Part shown: positions 39,898 to 51,175 of the stretch, piece after piece
How the letters are laid out: each line of letters begins with the position of its first letter
Position numbering within the stretch: the first letter of the stretch is position 1
Source of the DNA: Symbiodinium microadriaticum
Taxonomy: Eukaryota; Sar; Dinophyceae; Suessiales; Symbiodiniaceae
Direction of reading: 5' to 3'
DNA: 64,000 bases
Assembly: GCA_001939145.1 (NCBI GenBank)
Contig: LSRX01000136.1
Span: 458,356 to 522,355 of the forward strand
Notes under the pieces: generated by a model
What the model was told of the DNA's origin: nothing
Database searches by the model: none
What the model saw: the letters and a program-made list of their open reading frames with translations, nothing else
Program-made: the position numbers and the translations under genes

Positions 39898-41592
39898 GCC
39901 CAATCATCATCAAAGCCCAATGTAACCGCTACTAGACTCTAGAAAAAAACCCAGCAGCTCTACAGGCTCTTAGATGCTGACGGGCGAGGCGCCAGATCGT
40001 GCAATGAGGACTGCAGCTTGGATGCATTTGTCACTGGCATATCCAACAGTTCACCAGTTTTGTAGTAGCCTGGGTCATGTTCACGCAGTACGTTGCACGA
40101 TATTGCATACATGTGCCTACTGCGGTTTAATGGGGATGCGTGGTACTTGCATTCGCTTGGGTCGCAGTTGGTTCCTGCAAGTCCTTCTCATGTCAAGACT
40201 AAACGAGGGGGCTTTTCGCTGTCGGTGCGGACTGGAAGGCCCGGGGTCGGAGCCCCTCAGCCGGGCCACCACTGGTTCATGCCAGTTCAGGCCGTCGAGA
40301 AGCCAGCACGAGATGTGAAAAAGGAAGTGCGTTTGTTCGTGCGACATGACGGTGATTGTAGTCGGTATAGCTTTCTTGTTGAAAGGGACTGCAGCTCCTG
40401 CACCTTCAGATGTACGGACGCATCATATGACAGCAATGCTGACAAGTAGATGGGCAGGGCATGTTACAAGCTCACATGATGATTTGTGGTGCTGATGGCG
40501 CCTTACCCCGGCCGCACAACTGTCTCGCACATTTGGGCTCAGCCGAACGACGCATCGACCCCAGTGGTGATAAATCCGGCGTTCCTCAGCTGCAAGCAGT
40601 TCGACATTGCACTCAAGAGTACAAATCGACATGACCCCCTCGGAGTTGCTTTTGCAGCCAACCTGTGCTTTGTTTCTGTCCATCGTTCGCACAGGGCATT
40701 CGCCTCTCCAAGCTGTGCAACTTGGTACGCCACTGTGGTGACTTTCGCGGAAGCACAGCTCTTGACGCGATATCTTCGCAATTTTGGCAACGGCTGCTTT
40801 GGGCAAGGGGGAAGAAACGAAAGACCATTCATGCGGCGAGTTGCGTTTGATTCATATGCCTTTGGCTTGTCCTGCACCTTTAGGCAACATGGCATCTTCG
40901 CAGACACATCCAGCTATGCTTGCCTTGTTGGAGGCCGGCTGTTGCGAAAGATTGTTCGCGAGTTTCCTCGCTGCTGTCGACCACAACGGTCACACTGTGT
41001 TTTGTGGGTTCAGGAGATGCTTGCACTCAATGTTTCCGGGTTCTTCGAGCGCAACGACCGCAGTCGCCGCCGCGAGCGTCGCCGTAGCAGCTTTGGCAGC
41101 GAAGGAAGACTTGAAGCTGATGATGAGTTGGCAGCTAGTGGCTGCTGTTCTGATAATCCTGAACAGACCGTTTCGAGATGGCAGGATTGCCAGGACAAGT
41201 GACTGAGACATGGACATGCGATCTGAGGCTATGCCTTCCCACGTCGTTAATGGACGCCAAGCTGCATAGTCTGAATTGGACCACATAGACTGCATGCAAG
41301 CCAGGCCAGGCCGCTTCGGCCAGCAACTGCCAGCATATGCTGCAACAGCACATGCCGTGAGTATCTCGCAGTGCCAGCACTGAATCTGTGGAGTGAATTG
41401 GCGAAGGAGTTGACGTGGGAAGGCGACATCGCTTTCGAAATGACCCGACGTAAGTCAGGCCGTCAAAGCTTGGCCAAAGCATTGGGAGTGTGCCATCGCA
41501 ATGATCGTGCATGAACGATGCCTTGTTCGGGTGAGTAGTTGAACAAGAAAGACATCGACACTGGCATACTGACTTGCAAACTTGCCATGCAG
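39898..41592. other. interval downstream of the coiled-coil gene
   Basis: Only small exon-like pieces are seen (one listed at 40291). A frame at 40700-40830 (GIRLSKLCNL before GTACGC) is another weak candidate. Confidence 0.4.
40291..40326 (+). CDS. exon-like segment (36 bp), unassigned
   Basis: The acceptor GGTTCATGCCAGTTCAG, phase-0 AVEKPARDVKKE, donor GTGCGT. Good splice form; could be a later exon of the coiled-coil gene or another gene. Confidence 0.33.
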
Positions 41593-41648
41593 GGGAAGAG
41601 GATTCCTTGGCGCTGATGCGCCTCAGCCCTGAAGCGTCGCAGGATTCA
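41593..41648 (+). CDS. exon-like segment, unidentified gene
   Basis: After CTTGCCATGCAG: two bases, then EEDSLALMRLSPEASQDS, GC donor GCCATG. The next segment at 41708 follows closely, so they may be one gene. Confidence 0.4.
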
Positions 41649-41707
41649 GCCATGCCTTGCACATGTTAAGGATGCAACAGCAGTGTGTGCATATGCCCAC
41701 CTTCCAG

Positions 41708-41797
41708 GAGCAGCTTGACGATGCGTTTGAGCGCGATGTCGTCGAGGCAGCACTCCATCGTTTCCATAAGCCACCCTGTCCATGGGAGCATTGGCAT
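41708..41797 (+). CDS. exon-like segment (90 bp), unidentified gene
   Basis: The acceptor TGCCCACCTTCCAG, phase-0 EQLDDAFERDVVEAALHRF, then HKPPCPWEHWH, donor GTGCGG. Strongly coding-like, with an acidic helix and a Trp/Cys/His-rich end. Family not recognised. Confidence 0.45.
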
Positions 41798-42628
41798 GTG
41801 CGGCAATGTTGAAAAAGAAGGACCCTACAACAAATTCAGAACGATTCAGACAGACAAGTTGACTGGGTTGATCGGGCGGTTTTCTTTTGCCTGGTTGCCA
41901 CCGGTTTGCTGTAGTTTTTTCGCTGGGTGTTGCATGTCTGATCCTGATCCGAGTGTTGGAATCATGTGTCAATCTCATGGTCGTGCTGATATCCACGATG
42001 TCTTTAGCATAAGTCTGATGGAGTCGTTCTATTTTTCAGCAAGATTTCTACAAGCCAAGTGCTCCACGGTTGCCTTTCACAACAGCCTTTCCTCTGCGAG
42101 TCTCTTTCACATGTGCCGTACCTCCAGCCGGGAGGCATTGCAGTGCGGGCACAAGAAGCACGTGCCCAACCAGCGCTTCAAGAAAATAAAAGCAAAGTAC
42201 CAGGACTGGCCAATTTTAGGCGTGCGCTTTCAAGCAGCCCCACGTTCATTTTTACAGCTGCAGCGGCCTTGTTACTGAGTCCTTGTCGGACAGGGGTTTT
42301 GAACCTGCTTGAGGCGCAAGTTCTGCTCCTCAATCTTCCAAACCTGAGCGACATGAGTCGGGTGCCTCGTGCCAGGAGCGCTTGCACGAGCCAGAAACGC
42401 TGCCTCCTTCCAAGCCGCTGCCCAGGCCGCTTCATGCTCTAACATCTTCGCAGCGTCTGCGAGTCCTTGAGCACAGTTCTAGTTCGCAAGTAAGAATGCG
42501 GGGAGTGAGGCCCGGAACTATGCTTTGACAAGGTGTCGATGTTGGATGAACTTTTGCAGATTGCTTTCTAGATGCTTCTTGGGGTGTAGGAATCGTTTAC
42601 AACTTTTTGCAACCTTCAACACTGCCAG

Positions 42629-42736
42629 ATCCACGAAGCCTCGACGCTGTGGCACCAAGCGAGCCAAGCAGCTTCGGCGGATGCACAACTTGCTGCAGTC
42701 TTTGATGCTCGCATCAATTCAGCAATGTGCTTGCGT
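42629..42736 (+). CDS. exon-like segment (108 bp), unidentified gene
   Basis: The acceptor GCAACCTTCAACACTGCCAG, phase-0 IHEASTLWHQASQAASADAQ, then LAAVFDARINSAMCLR, donor GTTTCT. 36 codons of helical composition; may belong with 41593 and 41708. Confidence 0.42.
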
Positions 42737-45700
42737 GTTTCTGGCTTCCTCATATTGCGCAGCACCAGTTTTCCATCTGTGGGAGACCTTCGAAGAAGCC
42801 TCGCAGGTTTCAGCTGATAGCCGCTTGCTTTGTGAAGCTGTGAAAGCAACTCCTTGGAAGGCCTCCGGACCGAAGGCGCTGCGCCATCCAGGCACTGCCT
42901 CAGAAGATGCGGCTGGCTCTGGAAGGTGCAGTGCCGGCTTGCTAAGTCGGGTTCGTCGGTTCAGGCATCAGAGCTGTGGCTGCCCGGCGTACGACATTCG
43001 CAGAAGTTCGACAGAAACTCCACTGAATGCCGAATGCCAGCTAACTCTTCTTGTCACTCTCGACGTGGCGTGCCCACGTTCAGCAGCTTTCAGAAGTCAA
43101 TCGTGCCTCTCATCAACCCAAGCAGTGCATGACAGAAACCTTGGTACAATAACGAGACGTGGGTTTATGCCCATGCATGACTACTGTTGCACCGTTAAGA
43201 GCTACACCCGGCAGGCTGGATTTTGCAGCAGCACCGCCCAGCTGTGACCAAGCAAGCTGTGGGGGGCCATATCTGGCAGCAGCACTGCCACGTCCTCGAC
43301 TCTTCACGCGACACAGAGACCCTCTTCTAGCTGGCAGAGTGCAAAGGTCACGGTTCTGGTTTCGTGGCTGCGATCCATTTGGGGCGAGGCGTGTGGCATT
43401 GAAACCGCTTTAGTTGCATGTCGAAGCTGTTCAAAGGTGGCATGGCTGCCGTGCATAGTCGCCAGAGCTTAGTGGAGTAAGGCCTGCTATTGAGCATGGC
43501 TTCAGTTCTGAATGTTCTCCGAAGGGCGAAGGTACGCAAGGCCTCAGGTACATTCTGGCCTGCTGCTTTGCTTGTCTGCTAAATCTTGCAGGTCTCCACG
43601 CACAGAGTGCCGCATGCAAGGCCAGGGCTCACTACCAGTGCAACTGCTGCCGTTGCTTTGGCTTTGTGGAGGTTTCGGCGTTCTGTCCATATGGCTTTTG
43701 TGTGTCTTTATCAGCAATAAAGTGGAGCATGACGACGCAGGATGGCGATTACGATGATGGCGAGGATGAGGAAAACAAGTAAGGATAAGGAGGAAGAGGT
43801 TTTTCGAAAAGCATTTCCCAGCCTCAAAACAGTTCGAAACGTTGTTAATGACCAATATTGGGTGACGAAGGCCTATGTTCAGGGTGGTTTCGCTAAGCTG
43901 CCACGATCTGAGCACGCTTGATGTTCGACAAGACAAAGAATACGTGCACATCCGGCTCGCACGCCGAAGCCTCGCAGTTTTTTGGCTGGGCAAACGGACA
44001 CGAAACTTGATCCAGGGTCCGCCCGGACATGACTGCAACAGTGGCCACCGGATGATCTACGACGTTATCGTGACTGTTATGAGAGCCCTGAGATGCCCTG
44101 AGACACGGTGCCACAAGCTTGTGAAAGGGTCGGTTTCTGTTAACTTCGGTCCCGGAGAGTCCACATGAATGCAGTTGCAGGGTCATGCATCGCTCCTGGA
44201 CTGGTAGGATCTACGATCTGCAGCGAGATGCCTCGCTTTGCTGCTCAGGTGACTCTCTGAGTTACAGATAAGGGTTACAGCAACGGTATCGAATCTCCAG
44301 CAGTATTACATCCAGCCAGCGGAAGCTATCTTGTGATGTGGCGGGTTTGTTCTCGAGTCACCCTCCCTCCCCTTCCCAGATGCTCCAAGGTGGCATGCCA
44401 AATGCAGCCGACTCTTGGCCAAGAGATATCAGCTTCCTGCCGAGCTGCAGCAACAACACAGCTTGAGCCGAGCCTAACATGCACATACATCGGCGCACCT
44501 TGAATCAGGTGATTGTGCCAGCGGTGGTGGCCCGGAGGAGAGCAGACGAAGAGTTCAATCAACTTCTGAGTGAGTATCTGACAGGAGGCTAAGCGCTTCG
44601 CCCAAAGTGTTCTGGAGGCCAGGCGATGGCGGAATATGTCGCAGACCGGAACCAGCATGCAAAAGCTGGCTCGGTTCGGTTGTGGGCCGATTGCGCAGAG
44701 TTCATGTGGATGAAGACATCTTGGCGATGGAGGCTCAGCCTCGAACTATGAAGCTTTACATCCGTGCGCGCATGCGCGTGACATCGGACAAAAGGCCCGC
44801 GTGTGAGAGCTGCAAAGAGAGGCAACAGATGCTGCGAGGTTTAGCTAAACATGTTCAAGCCTCCGGGGACTCCGGAGTGTTTCGAGCTGTCTCGAGTCCT
44901 TGGCAAGGCTGTCGTCACCCCTCCGCAGCGATGCAGCGACGGCGGTGCTGGATTGGCTACAACTCGGCATTCATGAAGGCCCGGCTCAGGTGGAATAGGA
45001 AGTCAATCCCAAAAAAAGATGTTGGAAAGGTTGTCAAGTTGTCACTCATCATGAACAAGACTCTGCTCTATGCTGTGCAAGTAAGATTCAAGATCGCATC
45101 AGTGGTAAACCTGTGACATGCAGAAGTTGAAGTGGTATCAGATCAGGAAAGGCTAGGAACTGCGCCATGGCCGCTCCTGGCCAGTGTCAGAGGTTAAGCC
45201 AGCGTTGATTGTGTGAGTGTGTCTCCCTGCTTTGGGACAGAGACTCGACGCTTGTCATTCTGCAGGCGATTCTCTGAATCCTGTGGGCAAGGAGACGCCC
45301 AGCTCAGACAAGGCTTGAAGGGGATTCCCATGGGATGGTTGCGATTGGTGCGTTCGTCTTTTGTTTGCTCTCCAAAAGTCACGAAGAGGCACGAGCCAGA
45401 ATTCGCAAGAAAATTGGCGACCTGCTAGGTAGACGCAGCATTCTGTCCAAAATTCTTTCCGAAACCGTGGTAACTCTGCTGAAGCCGCGGAGGCAGCCAG
45501 GCGCTGGCTCCACGCCTCGAAGGCCTGGATGCGAATCTGGAAGCAGCGCGGCCGGGATGCCGTGCCTTCGTCTAGACACAGCTCATGATACACACCCTCA
45601 ACATTACTGTCGTTCGCGGCAAGGCGCAGCCATGGTCAGTCTAGGACTAGGACGGACTAGGAGGCATCTTTCATGTCTTCGAGACGTTTCGACACCGACC

Positions 45701-45894
45701 CTCACTTCCGAGCGGTTGTCTGACTGACCGGACAACCATGCAGGGGCAAGCTAGCTGCCCATTGAATTCTGAGCACCCAGGATGCCTTGCAAAAGGAGCT
45801 CAACTCGATGCAGGCAGAGGGCGGCACAAACCTGTTATACACTTCAGCCCAAGCCATCCAAAGCCCAATTGCCCCCCCAAAAAAAAATTTACAG
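42737..45894. other. interval without a supported gene
   Basis: Minor candidates only: MASVLNVLRRAK before GTACGC at 43496-43531, and an acidic DGDYDDGEDEENK stretch at about 43742-43780. Neither is tied to a gene. Confidence 0.4.
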
Positions 45895-46000
45895 TGGATC
45901 CAGAGCTCCGCTTTGGCGCCGAAGAGGCTCAGTTTCGGGGAGCGCTCCTGGAGTCCTTGAAGCGGCAGCAATGTGCCTTCACAGAGATGCAGCAACTGGC
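45895..46000 (+). CDS. exon-like segment, unidentified gene
   Basis: After AAAAATTTACAG: DPELRFGAEEAQFRGALLES, then LKRQQCAFTEMQQLAEE. Helical and coding-like. The frame runs to a stop at 46035; the 3' boundary is not clear. Confidence 0.38.
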
Positions 46001-46908
46001 AGAGGAGCCTCTTTTTTGGGGGGACTTGGCCCGGTGACAAAAACGGGTTTATAGTGAAACCCAAGGCATCAAAGGAAGTACTCGATTTATTTGCCGGGAG
46101 TTAGTGCCACCGTCTTCTCTTTGCAAGTTGCTTTGTCGTCAAAGTCCTGCAAGTTTTCCGTGTGCGTATGTCGCAGGAGCACGGCTCTGCCAACTTGAAG
46201 CCGCATCGGCTCCATGGCATTGCTTTGCAGCCGAACCTGAGAACTGGGACTGGCTGCCTAGCGAGTCCAGGGCTCTGTGTCGACCAATCCGGCGCCACTT
46301 GCAACCCTGAGCTGATGTAAGCCAGGTGGGCCAAAGGGCTGTGCAGGGTTTCAAACCTGCAGCTTGAAACAGCTACTTGGCACCTACCAGGGAGGTGCTA
46401 GGTTTGCCTCTGCTTGGCAAGAAATTTGCCAACTAGGGAGGCCGACAAAAGCAGTCGGGACAGAGGCAGCCACCTGTGCTGCACCGTAGAAATCAGCTGC
46501 TTTCCAGCACAAAGTGGGAAGATGCTCCAATGGCGCTGCCGACATAGATCGGCAGCAGTTGCCTTCGTGAGTCCGACAGTCCGGCACTGCGTCAGAATTT
46601 AGAAGACGGAGGAAGCGGAGAGTAGTGCTGGGGGTAGCTAGAAAGCTTTTTGATCAATGAAAAGTGTCAGCCGCTCCGGTCGGACTGGGCAAGGCAACGT
46701 ATCCGAAGAGCAAAACCTGCTCGCAGGACGTACAGAGCCTTGTGACTCTCGCAAACTCCGGAGCCTAATGGAAGAGACTTCGGCAACCGACCTGCGGGTC
46801 TACAGAAAACCGGCCTGAGACCGGCTCAGCTTCTCGCGAGTCGCGCCACATGCCAGCTGCCATCCCTTATGGCAAAGATGCAAATCGCTTTTGTTGCTGT
46901 TGGGACAG

Positions 46909-47070
46909 GTTGAACTTGACGAGGCGGAGGATGCGCCAGAAGCTCATGATGAGGCAACCTTTCAAGACTCGGGAGACATGTGCGGTGCAGCTGGCCGCTG
47001 GCAGAAAGCAGAAAATGCGCAGGGGTTTGAGAACGAACCTGATGACACAGTCTACCAACATCACGCATAA
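46909..47070 (+). CDS. terminal exon of an unidentified gene
   Basis: A strong pyrimidine-rich acceptor (GCTTTTGTTGCTGTTGGGACAG) opens a phase-0 53-codon segment, VELDEAEDAPEAHDEATFQD ... ENEPDDTVYQHHA, ending at TAA 47068. It is acidic and low in hydrophobics, probably a disordered C-terminal tail. Family unknown. Confidence 0.45.
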   Translation, partial: VELDEAEDAPEAHDEATFQDSGDMCGAAGRWQKAENAQGFENEPDDTVYQHHA

Positions 47071-47844
47071 TTAGTTCTTCTCTTGCTTTCAGGCAGAAGC
47101 GGGATCGAAAAATGGCTAGCTGCTGTTAGCTCCTGCAACTTAAGCATCGGCGAACCGCAAGCTCACTGAAAGCAACTCAGGTAGCCAAATGTAGCCAACA
47201 AGGCCACGGAAAACGAAGAAGGCAAACAAGCTGAAGAGAGGACAAGCCTTTCACAAGCAACCAGTGACGGATTTATACCCAGAAAGCAATGCGGCCAGTG
47301 AGTGCAGGGCAGATAACAAAATAACTGGTCACCTCCAGATTCTTCAAATGGAAAGTCTTTGAGATGTCTAAGAAGCCGTCAAGGGACATTTAACGGCGCT
47401 GCAAGGGTCAGGGAGGCTGAAAGAGCATGTTACAAGCAGCGGGAATATGCGTTTAGAGTTTAGACGTCACCTGAAAGCGCAGGAAGAATGTGTTACACCT
47501 TTGCAGTGAGCGCTTCCGCACGTTTTTAGGCACATCGACTGCCCATCTCATACATAACGGATAGCGCCGACTTGTGGACGAGAAGCCTTCGCGTACCAAT
47601 TAGGCTGAGTTTAGACGGTTGTCCGTGTGGCGACCCCACCCTCTCTACTGGCCCCCGGCCCCTGATCCACCCACGTTCGAGTGAGGTAAAGCACCTTTGT
47701 GTCTGAGCTCTCAGGCTATCAAGTCATGTTTTGCTTTGCCTGTCCGGATCCTTACAAAAACGAACGCATACTTCCTACGGCGGCTGTTCAGGGGCGCTTA
47801 GACACAATTAAAGAGCACACCCTTGCGCCAGAAGCACAAAGCAG
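47071..47844. other. interval without a supported gene
   Basis: No exon-like segment noticed; probably 3' flank of the terminal exon at 46909. Confidence 0.4.
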
Positions 47845-47908
47845 GCCACCCCGGCTGACGATTTGGACCACCAGCTGGCAGAGCTGCGAGAGGAGGCTGC
47901 TACAAGCA
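47845..47908 (+). CDS. exon-like segment, coiled coil
   Basis: After CACAAAGCAG: ATPADDLDHQLAELREEAA, then TS, before GTTCGG. Short amphipathic helix; unassigned. Confidence 0.33.
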
Positions 47909-48557
47909 GTTCGGGCTGCAACTCACCCAGGACAGCCCGAGACTGGGTTTGCAAAGGTCGGCAACCCCGAATTGGCCGCAGCCCGGAAAGTTGCAGCGTC
48001 CAAGGCCGGGCAAGACTGATCTTTGCGGATTTCCTGCTGTCTCTCACCCAGGCAGCAGTCAGGCCGCCTGCTAGCCGCGTCAAGACTGAGGCGAGGGTCT
48101 GAGGGGCTTGATACACACGGGCTAGGCTGTGTTCCACTTGTATAGGCCGCTAAGTATTTGTCAAGACATGGGTACGTCGCGCTTCTGTCTTGTGAAAGTC
48201 TGCATCGGGAACACGGACTCCTAGATTAGGTGTTGAAAGCTTCCTGTCAAAAACGATAGACAAGATGTTCCAATAACAACACGTCATTCAACCAGGAAGC
48301 AAACCCACAGTGGTTGGGGGCCAGGAAGCGCCGGATGTTTCCCAGTTCGAAACTCCAGGCAGGGAGCTGTTGTCTGCCTGCGACTGGTACACTGAAGGAA
48401 GATTTTTTGGGCGACTCATTCTGCCGAGATGTTGGAAGATTGTGATGTTTGCTAGTCTGGGAGGTTTCAGTAGCCCAGATCACGTGATCAGCGTTCCTTT
48501 CGCTCCACGTGCCAGCTATGGCTGCAGCGCGGAGTTGGGTACTACACTCAGTTACAG

Positions 48558-48678
48558 ATGCAAGTATCACTGGCGAAGCCGCCTACTTGCAAGCAATAGC
48601 TACTTTACTCCTAAATGCGCCATCGCATTCTGACGCCGCAAACTTTGTTGGGCTGCATGTGGCAACTGTTTTGGCAGG
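48558..48678 (+). CDS. exon-like segment, unidentified gene
   Basis: After ACTCAGTTACAG: ASITGEAAYLQAIATLLLNA, then PSHSDAANFVGLHVATVLA, ending in phase 1 or 2 near GTGTCA. Coding-like and Ala/Leu-rich. The frame is open to 48976, but that part is not convincing. Confidence 0.38.
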
Positions 48679-49379
48679 GTGTCATGCTGAGGTTAGCAGT
48701 CGACAGCAGCATCAACACTGGCAGAAGACACACAGGCCGAGCACCAAGCCTTCTCAAGCAGCTACGTTTGATCGCGACGGGACACAAGGGTGCCACTTGC
48801 AGTGCTGCTTGCAGTTGCCAGCCACACCACTGGTGAGCGCAATCACGACGCAGAACGCTAATCGGTCATTGTGGGATAGTTCAGGGGGAATCCGAGAAGA
48901 GACCAAGACAGACTTGAGGCCAAGGGAGCCCACCTTTCCACCCAGGACGAAGGCCGTGCTGGTGTTTGTGCTATAGTGCTCTCGAAGGAAAGAGACTTGA
49001 GTGAATCAGGCACACGGCATGCGGGCTGTGTATTCCTGTGTCCAATTATCTACGGTTCCACAGCAAAGGTCAGGGCTCCCGCTGCGGTGCTTTGCATAGT
49101 TTTCCCAGACATCCTACTGCCGAGCGCACCGCAGACCCTAGTCCAAATTACATGACAATACATGGACCACTTGTTGCTCTCGAAAACCTTGAATTGCAGC
49201 AATACCTCGGGGCAAAGGATTCGGGGTGTCCCTCTGGATCCCGCAAGCCAAGCAGGGAAGCAGAAGTCTCGTGTTCCCGAAACTCGCCAGTACTCTGGAG
49301 AAAGCTCCTGCATGGTTCCGAATCCCCCAGCTTGGGGAAAAGCGTTTTGGCAGTGTCCTGGTGGACTCCTGGTGCTGTC
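48679..49379. other. interval without a supported gene
   Basis: Nothing recognised; transition toward the G-run-rich block. Confidence 0.4.
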
Positions 49380-49502
49380 CTGCTGCTCTCATAGCCCCCC
49401 CTCGATGAGTACATTAGGGCGGGAGGGGGTGGTCCAAGATAATTTTCGTATTTATTATTCGGGGTAGGGGGGGGGAAGTCATCAGGAGTAGGAAACCCCC
49501 GT

Positions 49503-49525
49503 CCCCCCCCCCCCCCCCCCCCCCC
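49503..49525. repeat. poly-C run (23 bp)
   Basis: Twenty-three C after GT. Homopolymers of this length are prone to assembly length error. Confidence 0.95.
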
Positions 49526-49744
49526 ACCTGGTTGCCGGAGTCCTGGATCCTGGCTCAAGTCTGCCTGCCGCTCCTTCCGGGGGGCGCTCAAGGACGGCCC
49601 TTGCGGGGTACTGGCTGTCCCCAGTACTCCCCTTGGGTGAACGTTCCCTTGAGCGGAGGTTGGCTTGAGTCCATCGTCCGTTGCCGTGTGGTTTACAGTG
49701 GCCCGCGAACAGGTCTTTTCGTCCGAGCCATAAAGGTGACTGGC

Positions 49745-51175
49745 ACGTTCAGATTCTACAACCTTGAGGGGGAACGTGGCACCGCAAGAGCTTCTTCGAG
49801 TACTTTCCTGGGGGGGAACTCACGACTTTCTGCACCGAGGGCATCCTGGATTACGCCACCAAGCCGTACCTACAGAACCTAGACATTGGGCGGGGGAGAA
49901 CCAGACCTCAAAGTCCGTGATACTCCTGCCGGGCGACATCGTGATGAATGCCCATGTGCAGGTACAGTGATGGTACATGCACCGTGGGATTCAGGAAGGT
50001 CCATGACAGACAGGACCCACAGTGCCGACTGCATGGCGTGACCTCGAGAGGCAACGTGCCCATCGCAAGGGCAAAGAAGCAGCCGGGGGAGGTTACCCCA
50101 AGCAGCCGTACAAAACAGCCGGGGGAGACAGCAACAAGCAGTCGGGCAAATTCGATCCGCCCACTGCAGAGATGACCGGCTTCAAGACGAGAAGGGGACT
50201 TATGCTCCTCTACGATCCCAAACCGGACGACGAATGGATCAGTAGACCCATCATCCGAATCCGGGGGGGATGGAAAGACACCTCGACAGGGGAGGCTCTC
50301 AACAAGACACAAGCACAAGCATATAGCAAGCTCCTTCGGCGACACCGCGGCCGAAACAAGGTGGGGGACCTAGCTGACAAGCTGGTCCGCATGGTAGACA
50401 AAAATATCTACCACTACAGGCCGATGAGACGCGTGCATATGTTTGCCGATTCCCCGAGCAAGCGGAGTCCCTCCTGAAAAGAGTCAAGAAGATACGCAAG
50501 CGACTCCGCGCCAGCAACGGGGAGAGGTGCACTACCACAACGCGATCCTCTACTACAGCCAAGGGGAGCAAAGCCAAGAAAAGAAGAGGGGAGGAAAGCA
50601 CCCCCGCGGTGAAGAGTGAGGAAAAGGCCGAAAACTCGAACGAGCTAGAGGTGAATACAATGGGGGAGCATGCGAAAAAGCTGGATGGAAGCCATGTAGC
50701 TGACAAGCATGTGAGAAAAGATCGAGCCAGCGATGACAGCCCCGATTGGGGGGGAAGCTCCGACAACAGCCAAGAAGCTCGCGACCAACAGTGGCCGTGG
50801 GGACCTACTGGAAGGCCTTCCGATGGGGGAGGCAGCACAGGTGTCCTCGCGGAACGACCAAACGAGCCGGCGGGAGAACTACCCCTCCGACAAGAGCCCA
50901 GCAATGAGCATGGCGGCGGGGGACGCGTCCAGCTGACGCCTAACCCCATGTGGCAGGATATTCGACGTGTACAAGCACATATGGCCACAGCTCGAAAAGC
51001 AAGAGCACCGAGCAACTGACGGGGGACAACACACCTTTGCAGGTTTTGTGTCTGGGGAGCTCAATGCTTCGCGATATCTTCGGCGACCTTGCAAAAAGTT
51101 CTGACTGCCACCTGAGGGGGAACTTGAGTGTAGGTGTGAATTTTTTTAGGCTTTGCCACTCTTCGTTCAACTCGT
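49745..51175 (+). pseudogene. degenerate protein-coding block of unknown family, G-run-rich
   Basis: Coding-like stretches appear in successive frames on +: GTWHRKSFFEYFPGGELTTF and CTEGILDYATKPYLQNLDIG (about 49777-49890); GFKTRRGLMLLYDPKPDDEW, then ISRPIIRIRGGWKDTSTGEA and VGDLADKLVRMVDKNIYHY (50181-50420); after a shift near 50460, ESLLKRVKKIRKRLRASNG and a long Lys/Glu/Ser-rich tail; then IFDVYKHIWPQLEKQEH and FAGFVSGELNASRYL (50955-51085). GGGGG and GGGGGG runs are frequent around the shifts. No known domain is recognised. It may be one ORF of an undescribed mobile element or a decayed gene. Confidence 0.4.

Noticed and set aside
44520..44660. Two-exon coiled coil split at GTGAGTAT (44571)
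   Set aside because: The next usable acceptor is only about 15 bp away, too short for an intron, and the frames do not join.
50299..51015. 238-residue minus-strand frame
   Set aside because: Low-complexity Ser/Pro/Leu text antisense to a better coding-like + strand frame.
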